Below, piece by piece: positions 1 through 7,259 of a DNA stretch of 22,486 bases; the first letter of the stretch is position 1; every line of letters begins with the position of its first letter. The position numbers were made by a program, and so were the translations under genes. Source of the DNA: Flavobacteriales bacterium (GTDB taxonomy: Bacteria; Bacteroidota; Bacteroidia; Flavobacteriales; Flavobacteriaceae); assembly GCA_027008965.1 (NCBI GenBank), contig JALVDN010000344.1, forward strand, positions 1 through 22,486. Direction: 5' to 3'. The notes below the pieces were generated by a model that ran no database searches, had not been told where the DNA came from, and saw only the letters and a program-made list of their open reading frames with translations.

Positions 1-1
1 A

Positions 2-766
2 GGATATATAGAAATCAATGGCGAAAAACTCCGTGAAGATCACATCTATAAAATCGGATATTTGCCCGAAGAAAGGGGCCTTTACAAAAAGATGAAAGTA
101 GGCGAACAAGCCATCTACCTGGCACAACTCAAAGGAATGCCGCGTCATGAAGCCAAGCAAAAACTACAAGAATGGTTCGAAAAATTCGACATCATGCCTT
201 GGTGGAACAAAAAAGTGGAAGAACTTTCCAAAGGAATGGCTCAAAAAGTGCAATTCATCACCACCGTTTTGCACGACCCCGAGCTTTTGATTTTAGACGA
301 ACCATTTTCTGGTTTTGACCCTATCAACACCGAACTTATAAAAAACGAAATTTTGGAACTGAGAGACCGGGGAACAACCATTATCTTTTCCACCCACAAT
401 ATGGAATCAGTGGAAGAGATATGCGACAACTTTGCACTCATCAATCAAGGCGAAAAAATCCTGGAAGGAAACGTGGAAGAAGTCAAAAAACAATTTGCCG
501 ACAACACTTATCTCATCACACTGAAAACAGATGATTTTAATCCGGAAATACTCTCCAATCCACCCTTTGAAATCAAAAAAACGCAAAAAATAAACGGTCA
601 AACACTAATAGAAATCAAAATCCATCCGCCTGCGGAAACCAACGATTTGCTCCAAGCCATTCTACCGCATTATACCATCATAAAAATGGAAGAAAAAATT
701 CCTTCCATGCGTGAAATTTTCATTCAAACCGTCACACAACTTCAACAAAAACCAGTGCAAATATGA
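2..766 (+). CDS. ABC transporter ATP-binding protein, NatA-like, 5' end outside window
   Basis: This is the ATPase subunit of an ABC-2 type exporter and should act at the inner membrane with the permease encoded next. The frame is open from base 2, so the gene starts upstream; the in-frame TTG at 62 falls inside the conserved GYLPEERGLY stretch and is not a real start. Visible motifs in order are the Q-loop-side GYLPEERGLY, the signature ELSKGMAQK (about 214-240), the Walker B LLILDEPFSGFDP (about 284-322) and the H-loop STHNMESVEE (about 390-420). Walker A must lie before the window. The GYLPEERGLY form and the roughly 100-residue C-terminal extension are typical of NatA/YhaQ-like ATPases. 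The stop codon overlaps the permease start by four bases (ATGA), which implies translational coupling. The substrate cannot be told from sequence; NatAB of Bacillus exports sodium, but relatives vary. Confidence 0.93.
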   Translation, partial: GYIEINGEKLREDHIYKIGYLPEERGLYKKMKVGEQAIYLAQLKGMPRHEAKQKLQEWFEKFDIMPWWNKKVEELSKGMAQKVQFITTVLHDPELLILDEPFSGFDPINTELIKNEILELRDRGTTIIFSTHNMESVEEICDNFALINQGEKILEGNVEEVKKQFADNTYLITLKTDDFNPEILSNPPFEIKKTQKINGQTLIEIKIHPPAETNDLLQAILPHYTIIKMEEKIPSMREIFIQTVTQLQQKPVQI

Positions 767-2136
767 AAAAAATTTGGATCATCCTGCAACGCGAATACCT
801 CACACGCGTCAAGAAAAAGTCATTTATAATCATGACACTCCTTTCACCGGTTCTTTTTGCCGCCATAATGATTATACCGTCTTGGTTGGCCGTAAGCAGC
901 ATTGAAAATGAAACCCGCAAAGTTTTAGTTATAGACGAGTCCGGAATTTTTAAAAACCAACTGAACTCCGACGAAAATTTTCAATATACGTTTAAAAACA
1001 TTTCTCTTGATAAAGCCAAAAACATTCTCACCGAAAACACCTCCTACACCGACTTGCTCTTCATTCCGCCCCAACCCGAAAAAACACCTGCTGAACTTTA
1101 TTACAACAAACAACCTTCCATCATCATACTGCAAAAACTGGAGAAAACCCTTGAAGATATCCTTCGTAAACAGAAAATGATTGAACGTTTTCAAATCACC
1201 CCCGAAGAACTCAAAAAAATTGAAACCAACATCCAATTAAAGACCATTAAACGCGATGAAACCGGACAAGAAACCGTAAAAAACAACCAAATTCCTTCCA
1301 TTCTCGGATTCATTCTTTCCATGATGATATACATGTTCATTTTTCTCTACGGCGTACAAGTCATGCGTGGCGTGATTGAAGAAAAAACCAACCGCATTGT
1401 GGAAATCATCATCTCCTCGGTTCGTCCGTTCCAACTTATGATGGGAAAAATCATCGGTATTGCGCTTGTAGGTCTCACACAAATAGCCATTTGGATAGTG
1501 CTCACCCTCATACTTGTCACATTCGGACAAGCCCTGATTTTTTCTCAAACCCAAAAACAAGAACCCCCATTCAACCGGCAAGAAATCATCAAACAACTCA
1601 CTTCAATGCAAAGTGATACAATTCAAATGGAAAACCTCACACAAGCACTCGCCCAAAACCCCGAAACAAAAGAAATATCAAAATGGTTTGAAACCATAGA
1701 CACAATATCCAATTTACCCATTGCCAAAATCTTTTTCGGCTTCTTGTTCTATTTCCTTTTCGGCTATCTCATCTACGCCGCCCTTTTTGCCGCCATCGGT
1801 TCGGCCGTTGACAATCAGGAAGACACTCAACAATTCATTTTACCGGTCACCATTCCCCTTGTTCTTGCCATTGTCTTGGGGCAATTCATCGTCATGAACC
1901 CCGACAGCGATTTGGCCTTCTGGCTCTCACTCTTTCCGCTCACATCGCCCGTCATCATGATGATACGCATACCTTTTGACGTGCCCACCTGGCAAATCCT
2001 TCTATCAGCCGTTCTGCTCATACTCGGTTTTTTGGCCACCACCTGGCTGGCCGGCAAAATATACCGTACAGGCATCCTCATGTACGGCAAAAAACCATCC
2101 TACAAAGAATTGTGGAAATGGATTCGATATAGTTAA
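763..2136 (+). CDS. ABC-2 type permease, NatB-like
   Basis: This 457-residue membrane protein is the permease partner of the preceding ATPase. One helix lies near residues 22-44, then a large, probably periplasmic, polar domain (about 45-175). A helical bundle follows, with segments near 178-200, 225-250, 320-345, 356-380 and 412-435. The segment VMRGVIEEKTNRIVEII just after the second helix is the characteristic cytoplasmic motif of the NatB/YhaP branch of ABC-2 permeases. A second polar insert (about 260-310) separates the third and fourth helices. The length is close to family norm and the start is fixed by the ATGA overlap. The gene ends six bases before a GC-rich palindromic repeat that could serve as its terminator. 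Specificity (ion, drug or peptide) is not readable. Confidence 0.9.
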   Translation: MKKIWIILQREYLTRVKKKSFIIMTLLSPVLFAAIMIIPSWLAVSSIENETRKVLVIDESGIFKNQLNSDENFQYTFKNISLDKAKNILTENTSYTDLLFIPPQPEKTPAELYYNKQPSIIILQKLEKTLEDILRKQKMIERFQITPEELKKIETNIQLKTIKRDETGQETVKNNQIPSILGFILSMMIYMFIFLYGVQVMRGVIEEKTNRIVEIIISSVRPFQLMMGKIIGIALVGLTQIAIWIVLTLILVTFGQALIFSQTQKQEPPFNRQEIIKQLTSMQSDTIQMENLTQALAQNPETKEISKWFETIDTISNLPIAKIFFGFLFYFLFGYLIYAALFAAIGSAVDNQEDTQQFILPVTIPLVLAIVLGQFIVMNPDSDLAFWLSLFPLTSPVIMMIRIPFDVPTWQILLSAVLLILGFLATTWLAGKIYRTGILMYGKKPSYKELWKWIRYS

Positions 2137-2141
2137 TGGTC

Positions 2142-2358
2142 CACTCCGGAGCCCTCCGGTCTCCTTCGTGGCGCCTCCAAGCCCTCCGGTCTTGTCGGCG
2201 GGCTCGGGAAATCTGCGCTTCCTTGATGTTCCATCACAAGTAGCCACGCTTGTTTTCCCTCGCATGCTCGCAAGCCGTCGGCGGTGGCCTTTCGGTTTTC
2301 CCCTGTGCCGCCTTGTCTTGCTGCGCTAGCGTCGGAGACGCCTTCGGCGTCTCCTCCG
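2142..2358 (+). repeat. GC-rich palindromic repeat, family R, copy 1
   Basis: This GC-rich block begins six bases after the natB-like stop codon. It shares with copy 2 (13842-13963) a start of the form CACTCCG...GAGCCC...GGTCTC, a middle piece GCTCGCAAGCC then TCGGCGG, and a 29-base identical stretch (2309-2337 here; 13914-13942 there). It ends in a hairpin, 2334-2354, where GGAGACGCC pairs perfectly with GGCGTCTCC around a TTC loop. Copy 1 carries about 95 extra bases between the start and the middle piece. Open frames across it show no recognisable protein and change frame between the copies, so it is read as noncoding. T-rich DNA beginning about 15 bases after the hairpin would allow a terminator role. 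Confidence 0.75.
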
Positions 2359-2411
2359 AACATCGGGCATTCATATTTTTATTGTTTTTATTTTTAATGT
2401 TATATGATTTT

Positions 2412-2445
2412 ACAGTAGGGCCGTTGCATGCAACAGCCCTACTGT
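2412..2445. repeat. Near-perfect 34-base palindrome
   Basis: ACAGTAGGGC (2412-2421) is the exact reverse complement of GCCCTACTGT (2436-2445). Between them lies a self-complementary 12-mer, GTTGCATGCAAC (2423-2434), with a single C/A mismatch. The whole element can fold as one stem with almost no loop, or extrude as a cruciform. It sits in an AT-rich stretch between repeat R copy 1 and the REP-like element at 2597. It looks like a small dispersed palindromic unit, but no second copy occurs in this window. Confidence 0.7.
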
Positions 2446-2596
2446 TCAATGCAACCATTGTAGGATTATACAAATCCGCCAATATCCGGAATCCCTTGCG
2501 TGTTTTTTTGGGATATATCCTGACAATCCAATTATTTTGTGCTATCCGCAACGCTTTCAAATGACACGCTCTCCTACAATAAAATCAGTAGTGCAT

Positions 2597-2645
2597 TGTC
2601 ATTTCGAGCGAGTTCCGGCGCATGCCGGAACGATGAGGAATCTCT
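2597..2645. repeat. REP-like palindromic element (CATTTCGAGCG...GAGGAATCTC type)
   Basis: The element reads from TGTCATTTCGAGCG to GAGGAATCTC and holds a perfect inner inverted repeat: GTTCCGGC (2612-2619) and GCCGGAAC (2624-2631) around GCAT. From memory, sequences of the form GTCATTTCGAGCG...GAGAAATCTC are common dispersed intergenic palindromes in many Bacteroidota and other bacteria; this could not be searched here. It lies two bases before repeat E copy 1, so the two were probably accumulated in the same permissive gap. Confidence 0.65.
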
Positions 2646-2646
2646 C

Positions 2647-2802
2647 CGCGCCGGCGGGCGCAGTGGTATCCTTTTGAAGGCCCGCCGGATTTTTTGGCCA
2701 CGGCGAGGAGGCTCCGAGCCACGACAAGGAGACCCCGCAGCCGTGACTTGCCAAAAACCGAGCGGGCCAAAAAAGATTTAAACGGAGCACGCCAATAGGC
2801 GC
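2647..2802 (+). repeat. GC-rich structured repeat, family E, copy 1
   Basis: This 156-base element opens with CGCGCCGGCGGGCG and closes with a 30-base tail (2773-2802) identical to the tail of copy 2 (11278-11307). Its 25-base core (2710-2734) is GGCTCCGAGCC, five variable bases, then AAGGAGACC. Three nested helices enclose the core: GGCCCGC 2679-2685 with GCGGGCC 2762-2768; TTTTTGGC 2691-2698 with GCCAAAAA 2750-2757; ACGGC 2700-2704 with GCCGT 2740-2744. Copy 2 keeps the same plan with different paired sequences. The tail contains a small CGCC-AATA-GGCG hairpin and ends 23 bases before the pabC stop codon. Confidence 0.8.
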
Positions 2803-2825
2803 CCAAATAAAAAAATTAAAAAAAA

Positions 2826-3428
2826 TTATATACCGTGAATGAGTGAGACAGGATAGATTTTTGAAGTTTCCCAGGGGAGCATGGCGTTGATGAGCTTGAA
2901 TGATACAAAATTTTGGAGGTCATTTCGGTGTAGAGGGGCGGATATGATTTTACTTTCTGATATCAAGCGTTGGCGGGCGGTTCCGTTGAGGAGAAATGTT
3001 TCGGGGGTAATCCATTGGTGGCCGTCAAAAAAGGCGAGGTTAGAGAAAGTAGTGTCGGTGACGTGTCCGTTTTGAAGGATGATGACTTCGGCGCCGGGCG
3101 GTAAATTTTTCTTTATAATATTCAGATGACTCCGGTCGGCATATTTCAATGCATAGTCCAAATGCGGGGCTTCTACCAAATAAAAGGATTTGATGATGCG
3201 CTCTTGATAGGGTGTGCATTCAACTTGAAACCGGTTTTGATCATAAACCACGCGACATTTCAGGGTTTCTTTATAGTTGGGATGGCGCATTTTTAATATT
3301 TGCTGCAAGTCAAACGGATTTTGCATTCCGAAGCATTTGAAATAGCTTTCATCCATGCGTTTTTGATGCCATTCCAAGTGCATGGGTTTTTCGTTTTCAA
3401 CCCGGATGGTTTCAAGCAATAGGCACAT
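2826..3428 (-). CDS. pabC: Aminotransferase class IV, probable 4-amino-4-deoxychorismate lyase
   Basis: This 200-residue pyridoxal-phosphate enzyme probably splits aminodeoxychorismate into p-aminobenzoate and pyruvate, the last step of PABA synthesis for folate. The N-terminus LLLETIRVEN and HQKRMDES match the fold-type IV pattern. Lys95 in LKYADRSHLN is the likely PLP lysine, NGHVTDTTFSN (120-130) is the phosphate/substrate loop, and LLNGTARQRL (146-155) is a common late motif. The usual Glu in that loop is Asp here. It is shorter than the 250-290 residues of classic PabC or branched-chain aminotransferases, which fits a compact Bacteroidota form. The start overlaps the end of pabB by 17 bases, and the context PabA-PabB-PabC argues for the lyase over an amino-acid transaminase. 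Confidence 0.82.
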   Translation of the reverse strand: MCLLLETIRVENEKPMHLEWHQKRMDESYFKCFGMQNPFDLQQILKMRHPNYKETLKCRVVYDQNRFQVECTPYQERIIKSFYLVEAPHLDYALKYADRSHLNIIKKNLPPGAEVIILQNGHVTDTTFSNLAFFDGHQWITPETFLLNGTARQRLISESKIISAPLHRNDLQNFVSFKLINAMLPWETSKIYPVSLIHGI

Positions 3429-4389
3429 AGATTTTGTTTTTGATTTCGTTATATTCCTCTTGAGCGTTGCTCAAATGCGTGATGCCGCCACCACTTCTAT
3501 AATAAAATTGATTGCCGGCTTGTTCTATGAATCGAATCATCACCGCTGTGTCCAGTGTTTTGCCGTCAAAATAGCCGGCTACTCCGGTGTAGTAGCCCCG
3601 AGGCTCTCCTTCGGCTTGGCGGATGATTTCCAGCGTTCGTGTCTTGGGTGCACCCGAAACCGAACCCGCCGGAAGCATGCTTTGTAAGATATCGCCTATT
3701 TGTGCAGGCCAATTTTCCGGCAAGTCCGCCACGATTTCCGAACTTGTTTGCCAGATTTCTTTTCCATGCGAACGGATTTTTTCCAAATATCTGAAACGGA
3801 CCACTTGCACATTGCGTCCCTTTATGGCCAAATCGTTGCGAAGCAAATCCACTATGGTGTAGTGTTCATGCAATTCTTTGGGATTGTTCAACAATTTTGT
3901 ACCGTCCGGATCGGTGGAAACGGGTGATGTTCCTTTCATGGGATAGGTGTGGATGCGGTTGTCTTGAATTCTGATAAAAGTTTCGGGCGAAAAACTTATA
4001 AACCGTTCTTGCATCAAAATTTTATACTTGGCTCGTGCGATTTGAAAAATTTCATCCAACCCCGGAGATGCTTGAAGTGGAATTTTCAAAGTCAAATTGG
4101 TCAAATAAGAATCGCCGCGTAGCAAAGCGCGTTGCACTATACTGAATTTGGTCCGGTAGATATCAAAACCGGGTATTTGAGCGTTCAGCTCGATTTTTAT
4201 CAATTTTTTCTCTTGCAGATAAGGTGAAGGTAAAAATTGATGTCCGGGGAAATCATAGTAAACTCCTGCTTGTTTCATTTGATTTTCGTCTGTGAACACA
4301 AGCGGTTTTTCCAATTCAAAATCGGTGAGAAAGAAAAACGGAATGCGGTTTTTTCCCAGTTCGTTGAGCTGTTCAAAAAAACGATTCAT
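3412..4389 (-). CDS. pabB: Aminodeoxychorismate synthase component I
   Basis: This protein turns chorismate plus ammonia (from PabA) into 4-amino-4-deoxychorismate. The chorismate-binding domain is complete: YPMKGTSP (149-156), EHYTIVDLLRNDL (175-187), PAGSVSGAPKTRTLEII (240-256), RGYYTGVAGYFDG (264-276) and a terminal GGGITHLSNAQEEYNE (300-315). The lysine in PMKGT (Lys152) is the residue that distinguishes PabB from anthranilate synthase TrpE, which has PIAGT. At 325 residues it lacks the roughly 120-residue N-terminal domain that binds tryptophan in TrpE and full-length PabB. The start overlaps the pabA stop by four bases (ATGA at 4386-4389), so the two should be made in step. Confidence 0.92.
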   Translation of the reverse strand: MNRFFEQLNELGKNRIPFFFLTDFELEKPLVFTDENQMKQAGVYYDFPGHQFLPSPYLQEKKLIKIELNAQIPGFDIYRTKFSIVQRALLRGDSYLTNLTLKIPLQASPGLDEIFQIARAKYKILMQERFISFSPETFIRIQDNRIHTYPMKGTSPVSTDPDGTKLLNNPKELHEHYTIVDLLRNDLAIKGRNVQVVRFRYLEKIRSHGKEIWQTSSEIVADLPENWPAQIGDILQSMLPAGSVSGAPKTRTLEIIRQAEGEPRGYYTGVAGYFDGKTLDTAVMIRFIEQAGNQFYYRSGGGITHLSNAQEEYNEIKNKIYVPIA

Positions 4390-4961
4390 ACTCCTGAGTT
4401 TAAAAAGTTGGAAACCATTTCACGGCCGTATTCCGTGATGTAGGATTCGGGATGAAATTGCACGCCGTACCAAGGTTTTGTTTGATGTTGAAAAGCCATG
4501 ATTTCTTGGTTTGGCCCCCATGCCGTTATTTCCAATTCATCAGGAAAATTCTCTTTGGACACAATCCAAGAATGATATAACCCCACCTGAAAACGGGAAG
4601 GCAATCCTTTAAAAAGACCTTGTACTGCGGTTTGAATGATTTTGGGTTCACCATGCGACGGACGGGACATGTTGATCAAACGGGCGCCGAAATATCCGGC
4701 CAGCAATTGATGCCCCAAACAAATCCCCAAAACGGGGGTTTCATCCACTTGTTTCATCAAGGCTTGGAAATAAACATACTCTTGCGGTGTTCCGGGGCCC
4801 GGCGACAAAATAATATGTGAAAACCGTTTAACGGGCATAAATTTTTTCCACAGGGTATAATCCGCCACTTGATACGCAACATTCAAACTCCGCAACAATT
4901 CAACTACGTTCCACGTAAACGAATCGCGGTGATCCAGCAGTAAAACTTCCGGGGTTTTCAT
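4386..4961 (-). CDS. pabA: Glutamine amidotransferase, PabA/TrpG type
   Basis: This 191-residue class I amidotransferase releases ammonia from glutamine for PabB. The N-terminus VLLLDHRDSFTWNV matches the family start; SPGPGTPQE (53-61) is the oxyanion/binding region; the nucleophile is Cys81 in GICLGHQ; the remaining triad residues are His170 and Glu172 in GVQFHPES. PabA and TrpG cannot be separated from this sequence alone, and many bacteria share one subunit, but linkage to a lysine-bearing PabB and a PabC favours PabA. It is the first gene of the operon. A TATTTTTG element (4967-4974) sits only five bases before the ATG, so the message could be nearly leaderless. Confidence 0.92.
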   Translation of the reverse strand: MKTPEVLLLDHRDSFTWNVVELLRSLNVAYQVADYTLWKKFMPVKRFSHIILSPGPGTPQEYVYFQALMKQVDETPVLGICLGHQLLAGYFGARLINMSRPSHGEPKIIQTAVQGLFKGLPSRFQVGLYHSWIVSKENFPDELEITAWGPNQEIMAFQHQTKPWYGVQFHPESYITEYGREMVSNFLNSGV

Positions 4962-4966
4962 AGACG

Positions 4967-4974
4967 CAAAAATA
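4967..4974 (-). promoter_or_regulatory. Possible -7 element of the pab operon
   Basis: On the minus strand this reads TATTTTTG, an exact match to the Bacteroidota -7 consensus TAnnTTTG. No clear TTTG -33 box lies about 19 bases upstream, where the neighbouring terminator's T-run sits. If it is used, transcription would start at or next to the pabA ATG. An AT-rich gap can produce this match by chance. Confidence 0.3.
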
Positions 4975-4984
4975 GGTAAATAAA

Positions 4985-5018
4985 AAAACCCGGACGACGA
5001 GGTCCAAGTCCGGGTTTT
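4985..5018 (-). terminator. Rho-independent terminator of the lipoprotein gene
   Basis: AAAACCCGGAC (4985-4995) pairs perfectly with GTCCGGGTTTT (5008-5018) over a 12-base loop. Read on the minus strand, the stem is followed by a run of seven T. It lies 26 bases past the stop of the lipoprotein gene at 5044-5718 and ahead of pabA, so it insulates the pab genes from that transcript. Confidence 0.85.
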
Positions 5019-5043
5019 AAATAAATATCATTTAAGATGAATA

Positions 5044-5718
5044 TTACTTTATTTCCTGAACGGTTACATTGTCAAAGTAAACAGGATAATAATAGGTTTT
5101 CCCTAAACCGATTCCTCCTCTTGCCAGAGCCGGTTCATCATCTGTAATGTCTATAATTTTTTGTTTATCAACATAAATGATAATTTTATTATCTTTTACA
5201 TAGATTTGTAAATGGTGCCATTGATCACTTATTTTAAGTGAGTTTTCAGCTATTTTAAATTTCCCGGCTGATGTGAATTTGTAGAGTTGAAACGGTTTGT
5301 TTTTTTCATAAAGTAAATAGTATCCCTTTGAACCAATGGAATCCAATTTAAAGTAAATCAAAGGTTCGCCTTCTTTCCAATATAATGAATATTCAAAATC
5401 TTTCCATGAACCGGGAACAAAAACTTGAATGATTGCGTCTCCCCTTAGAATTTTACCTATTTTACCGTTAAATTGAACACCTTCCACAATTTTAGCTGAA
5501 CCCCCCGAACGGGCAAAACCCACTTTCCATTTTCCGGCTGGTAAAGTTTGTCCTAATCCGTAGTTTTCAAAATCATCCTCAAAAAAAGTTTCCCCTTTTA
5601 AAAATGCGCGCATTGTATTTGCATTCTTTTTATCGGAAGGAGTAACGGTTTTTTGACTTGTCCCGCAGGAGACAAGAAAACCAAGTAATAAAATAGAAAC
5701 CATTTGAATATTTTTCAT
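5044..5718 (-). CDS. Lipoprotein with concanavalin A-like (DUF1080/LamG-type) domain
   Basis: This 224-residue protein has a lipoprotein signal: a positive start, the hydrophobic MVSILLLGFL, then LVSCG, with Cys19 as the lipid-modified residue. The rest resembles a single beta-sandwich of the DUF1080/laminin-G type. FFEDDFENYGLGQTLPAGKW opens it, QWHHLQIYVKDNKIIIYVD is the usual central strand pair, and RGGIGLG...YFDNVTVQE closes it. Such domains bind or cleave glycans in some relatives, but no catalytic residues can be assigned, so function is unknown. It stands alone on its strand, diverges from the namZ-like gene across a 149-base AT-rich gap, and has its own terminator at 4985-5018. Confidence 0.8.
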   Translation of the reverse strand: MKNIQMVSILLLGFLVSCGTSQKTVTPSDKKNANTMRAFLKGETFFEDDFENYGLGQTLPAGKWKVGFARSGGSAKIVEGVQFNGKIGKILRGDAIIQVFVPGSWKDFEYSLYWKEGEPLIYFKLDSIGSKGYYLLYEKNKPFQLYKFTSAGKFKIAENSLKISDQWHHLQIYVKDNKIIIYVDKQKIIDITDDEPALARGGIGLGKTYYYPVYFDNVTVQEIK

Positions 5719-5833
5719 AGTTTTGGTTTTTATTGTTATACTATTAAAATTTAATAATTATAAGTGCATTAAGTCAATGATATTTATCATAACCCTTGTT
5801 TTTTAAATTTTATCAAAACATATAAAATAAAAC

Positions 5834-5841
5834 TATATTTG
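5834..5841 (+). promoter_or_regulatory. Candidate -7 promoter element for the namZ-like gene
   Basis: TATATTTG matches the Bacteroidota -7 consensus TAnnTTTG exactly and lies 26 bases before the ATG at 5868, a reasonable distance for a short leader. A clean TTTG -33 box is not visible at the expected spacing. Confidence 0.5.
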
Positions 5842-5867
5842 TAATGAAAATCTAATTTCTTTATTAC

Positions 5868-7088
5868 ATGAAAAAAGTTGAAAATCTATTTATTATCATT
5901 ACTTTTTTTGTCTTAACTCAATGTAAATCATTGCCCAAAAAACATGCCGAGACCAAAGAAGAAATAAAAGGAGGTGAAATATCAACACCGCTTGATACAT
6001 CCCTCAAACCTTTACCCGGCGTTTATCAATTTGACAAATATTTTCCGTTATTGGTGGGTAAACGTGTGGGGGTGGTGGCTAATCAAACTTCATTGATTGA
6101 CAGCATCCATTTGGTGGACAGACTTTTGGAAGAACATTTCATGGTGATGAAGGTTTTTGCTCCCGAGCACGGTTTCCGTGGCGATCATGATGCCGGAGAA
6201 AAAGTGGAAAACACCCGCGATCCGCAAACCAACCTGCCTATTATTTCTTTGTACGGAAAACACAAAAAACCCACCTCCGAAGATTTGAAAAATATTGACA
6301 TTTTGGTATTTGATATCCAAGATGTAGGCGTCAGATTTTACACTTATTTATCCACACTTCACTATGTGATGGAAGCCGCCGCCGAAAATAACATTCCGGT
6401 CATAGTCCTTGACCGACCCAATCCGCATATAGATGAAATCGACGGACCTGTTATGGAACCCGAATATTTCTCCTTTGTAGGCATGCATCCCGTTCCTATC
6501 CTCTACGGCATGACCATCGGTGAATATGCGCGCATGATCAACGGCGAAAAATGGTTGAAAAACGGAGTGCAAGCTGATTTGACTGTAGTCCCTATAAAAA
6601 ACTATAGCCGGAAAACAAAATATATTTTGCCTGTCAAACCTTCGCCCAATCTGCCCAATGCCCAAGCCGTGGCTTTATACCCCTCCTTATGCTTGTTTGA
6701 ACCCACCGATATCAGTGTGGGACGCGGAACACCTTGGCCTTTTCAAGTTTTCGGCGCTCCAAACTTACCTCCTTCAGAGTTTTATTTTATTCCCAAGCCC
6801 AATGAAGGCGCCAAAAACCCCAAACATAAAGGCGAAAAATGCTACGGAAAAGACTTGCGCAACATAAATCCTCCCCAAGGGATTTATTTGGATTGGATAC
6901 TTTGGGCCTATCAAAACCACAAGGATAAGGAGCATTTCTTTTACAAATCTTTTGAACGCATTGCAGGAACCGGTCAATTACGTAAACAAATTCAAGAAGG
7001 CATGCCGGCCGGGGAAATCAAAAAATCATGGCAACCCGGATTGGACAAATTCAAGGAAATCCGTAAAAAATATTTGATTTATAAATAA
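5868..7088 (+). CDS. DUF1343 / NamZ-family exo-beta-N-acetylmuramidase lipoprotein
   Basis: This 406-residue protein matches the DUF1343 (YbbC) family. Characterised members, NamZ of Bacillus subtilis and Tannerella forsythia, remove terminal N-acetylmuramic acid from peptidoglycan fragments. It begins with a lipoprotein signal (FIIITFFVLTQC, lipid Cys at residue 19). Family blocks follow: GKRVGVVANQTS, KVFAPEHGFRGDHDAGEKV, SLYGKHKKPTSEDLKNIDIL, VFDIQDVGVRFYTYLSTLHY, IVLDRPNPHIDEIDGPVMEP, ILYGMTIGEYARMINGE and PSPNLPNAQAVALYPSLCLF. The length is typical. It heads a likely three-gene unit with a small membrane protein six bases downstream and an ATP-grasp-like gene beyond. The likely role is wall turnover or murein-sugar salvage outside the inner membrane. 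Confidence 0.88.
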   Translation: MKKVENLFIIITFFVLTQCKSLPKKHAETKEEIKGGEISTPLDTSLKPLPGVYQFDKYFPLLVGKRVGVVANQTSLIDSIHLVDRLLEEHFMVMKVFAPEHGFRGDHDAGEKVENTRDPQTNLPIISLYGKHKKPTSEDLKNIDILVFDIQDVGVRFYTYLSTLHYVMEAAAENNIPVIVLDRPNPHIDEIDGPVMEPEYFSFVGMHPVPILYGMTIGEYARMINGEKWLKNGVQADLTVVPIKNYSRKTKYILPVKPSPNLPNAQAVALYPSLCLFEPTDISVGRGTPWPFQVFGAPNLPPSEFYFIPKPNEGAKNPKHKGEKCYGKDLRNINPPQGIYLDWILWAYQNHKDKEHFFYKSFERIAGTGQLRKQIQEGMPAGEIKKSWQPGLDKFKEIRKKYLIYK

Positions 7089-7094
7089 TTAAGA

Positions 7095-7256
7095 ATGAAT
7101 TCATTTCAAAAATTCCTGATTTTTCTCATGCTCATTGTCCTGTCGGTTGCCGTATATTTAACCTGGCAAGACGGTTTCAAGCCCGGATTATGGTTAATCC
7201 TCGGCGGACTGTTTTTCGCCTACATGGCACAACGTGAAATCAATAAATCCAAATAA
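7095..7256 (+). CDS. Small two-helix membrane protein, unknown function
   Basis: An ATG six bases after the namZ-like stop opens a 53-residue frame that ends three bases before the next gene's ATG. The product has two hydrophobic helices, FLIFLMLIVLSVAVYL (about 7-22) and LWLILGGLFFAYMAQR (about 32-47). A short WQDGFKPG turn joins them and the tail is polar (EINKSK). Its exact fit between two genes on the same strand, its membrane-like composition and its C-rich codon use like its neighbours support a real gene. I do not recognise the family. It may be a small envelope helper or simply a conserved hypothetical. Confidence 0.7.
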   Translation: MNSFQKFLIFLMLIVLSVAVYLTWQDGFKPGLWLILGGLFFAYMAQREINKSK

Positions 7257-7259
7257 ATC

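Noticed and set aside
2647..2802. Integron attC site, because of conserved ends and variable paired arms
   Set aside because: No RYYYAAC/GTTRRRY core pair at the ends, no adjacent cassette or integrase, and copies lie beside housekeeping genes.
2133..2806. Several open frames of 60-117 codons on both strands across the repeat cluster
   Set aside because: They lie in GC-rich palindromic DNA, are rich in Arg/Gly/Pro, match no family, and overlap each other. The same DNA recurs at 13.9 kb in other frames, so the frames follow from base composition.
3412..4961. TrpE/TrpG anthranilate synthase
   Set aside because: The component I protein has PMKGT with the PabB-type lysine and lacks the N-terminal tryptophan-binding domain, and an aminotransferase class IV gene follows; no other trp genes are near.
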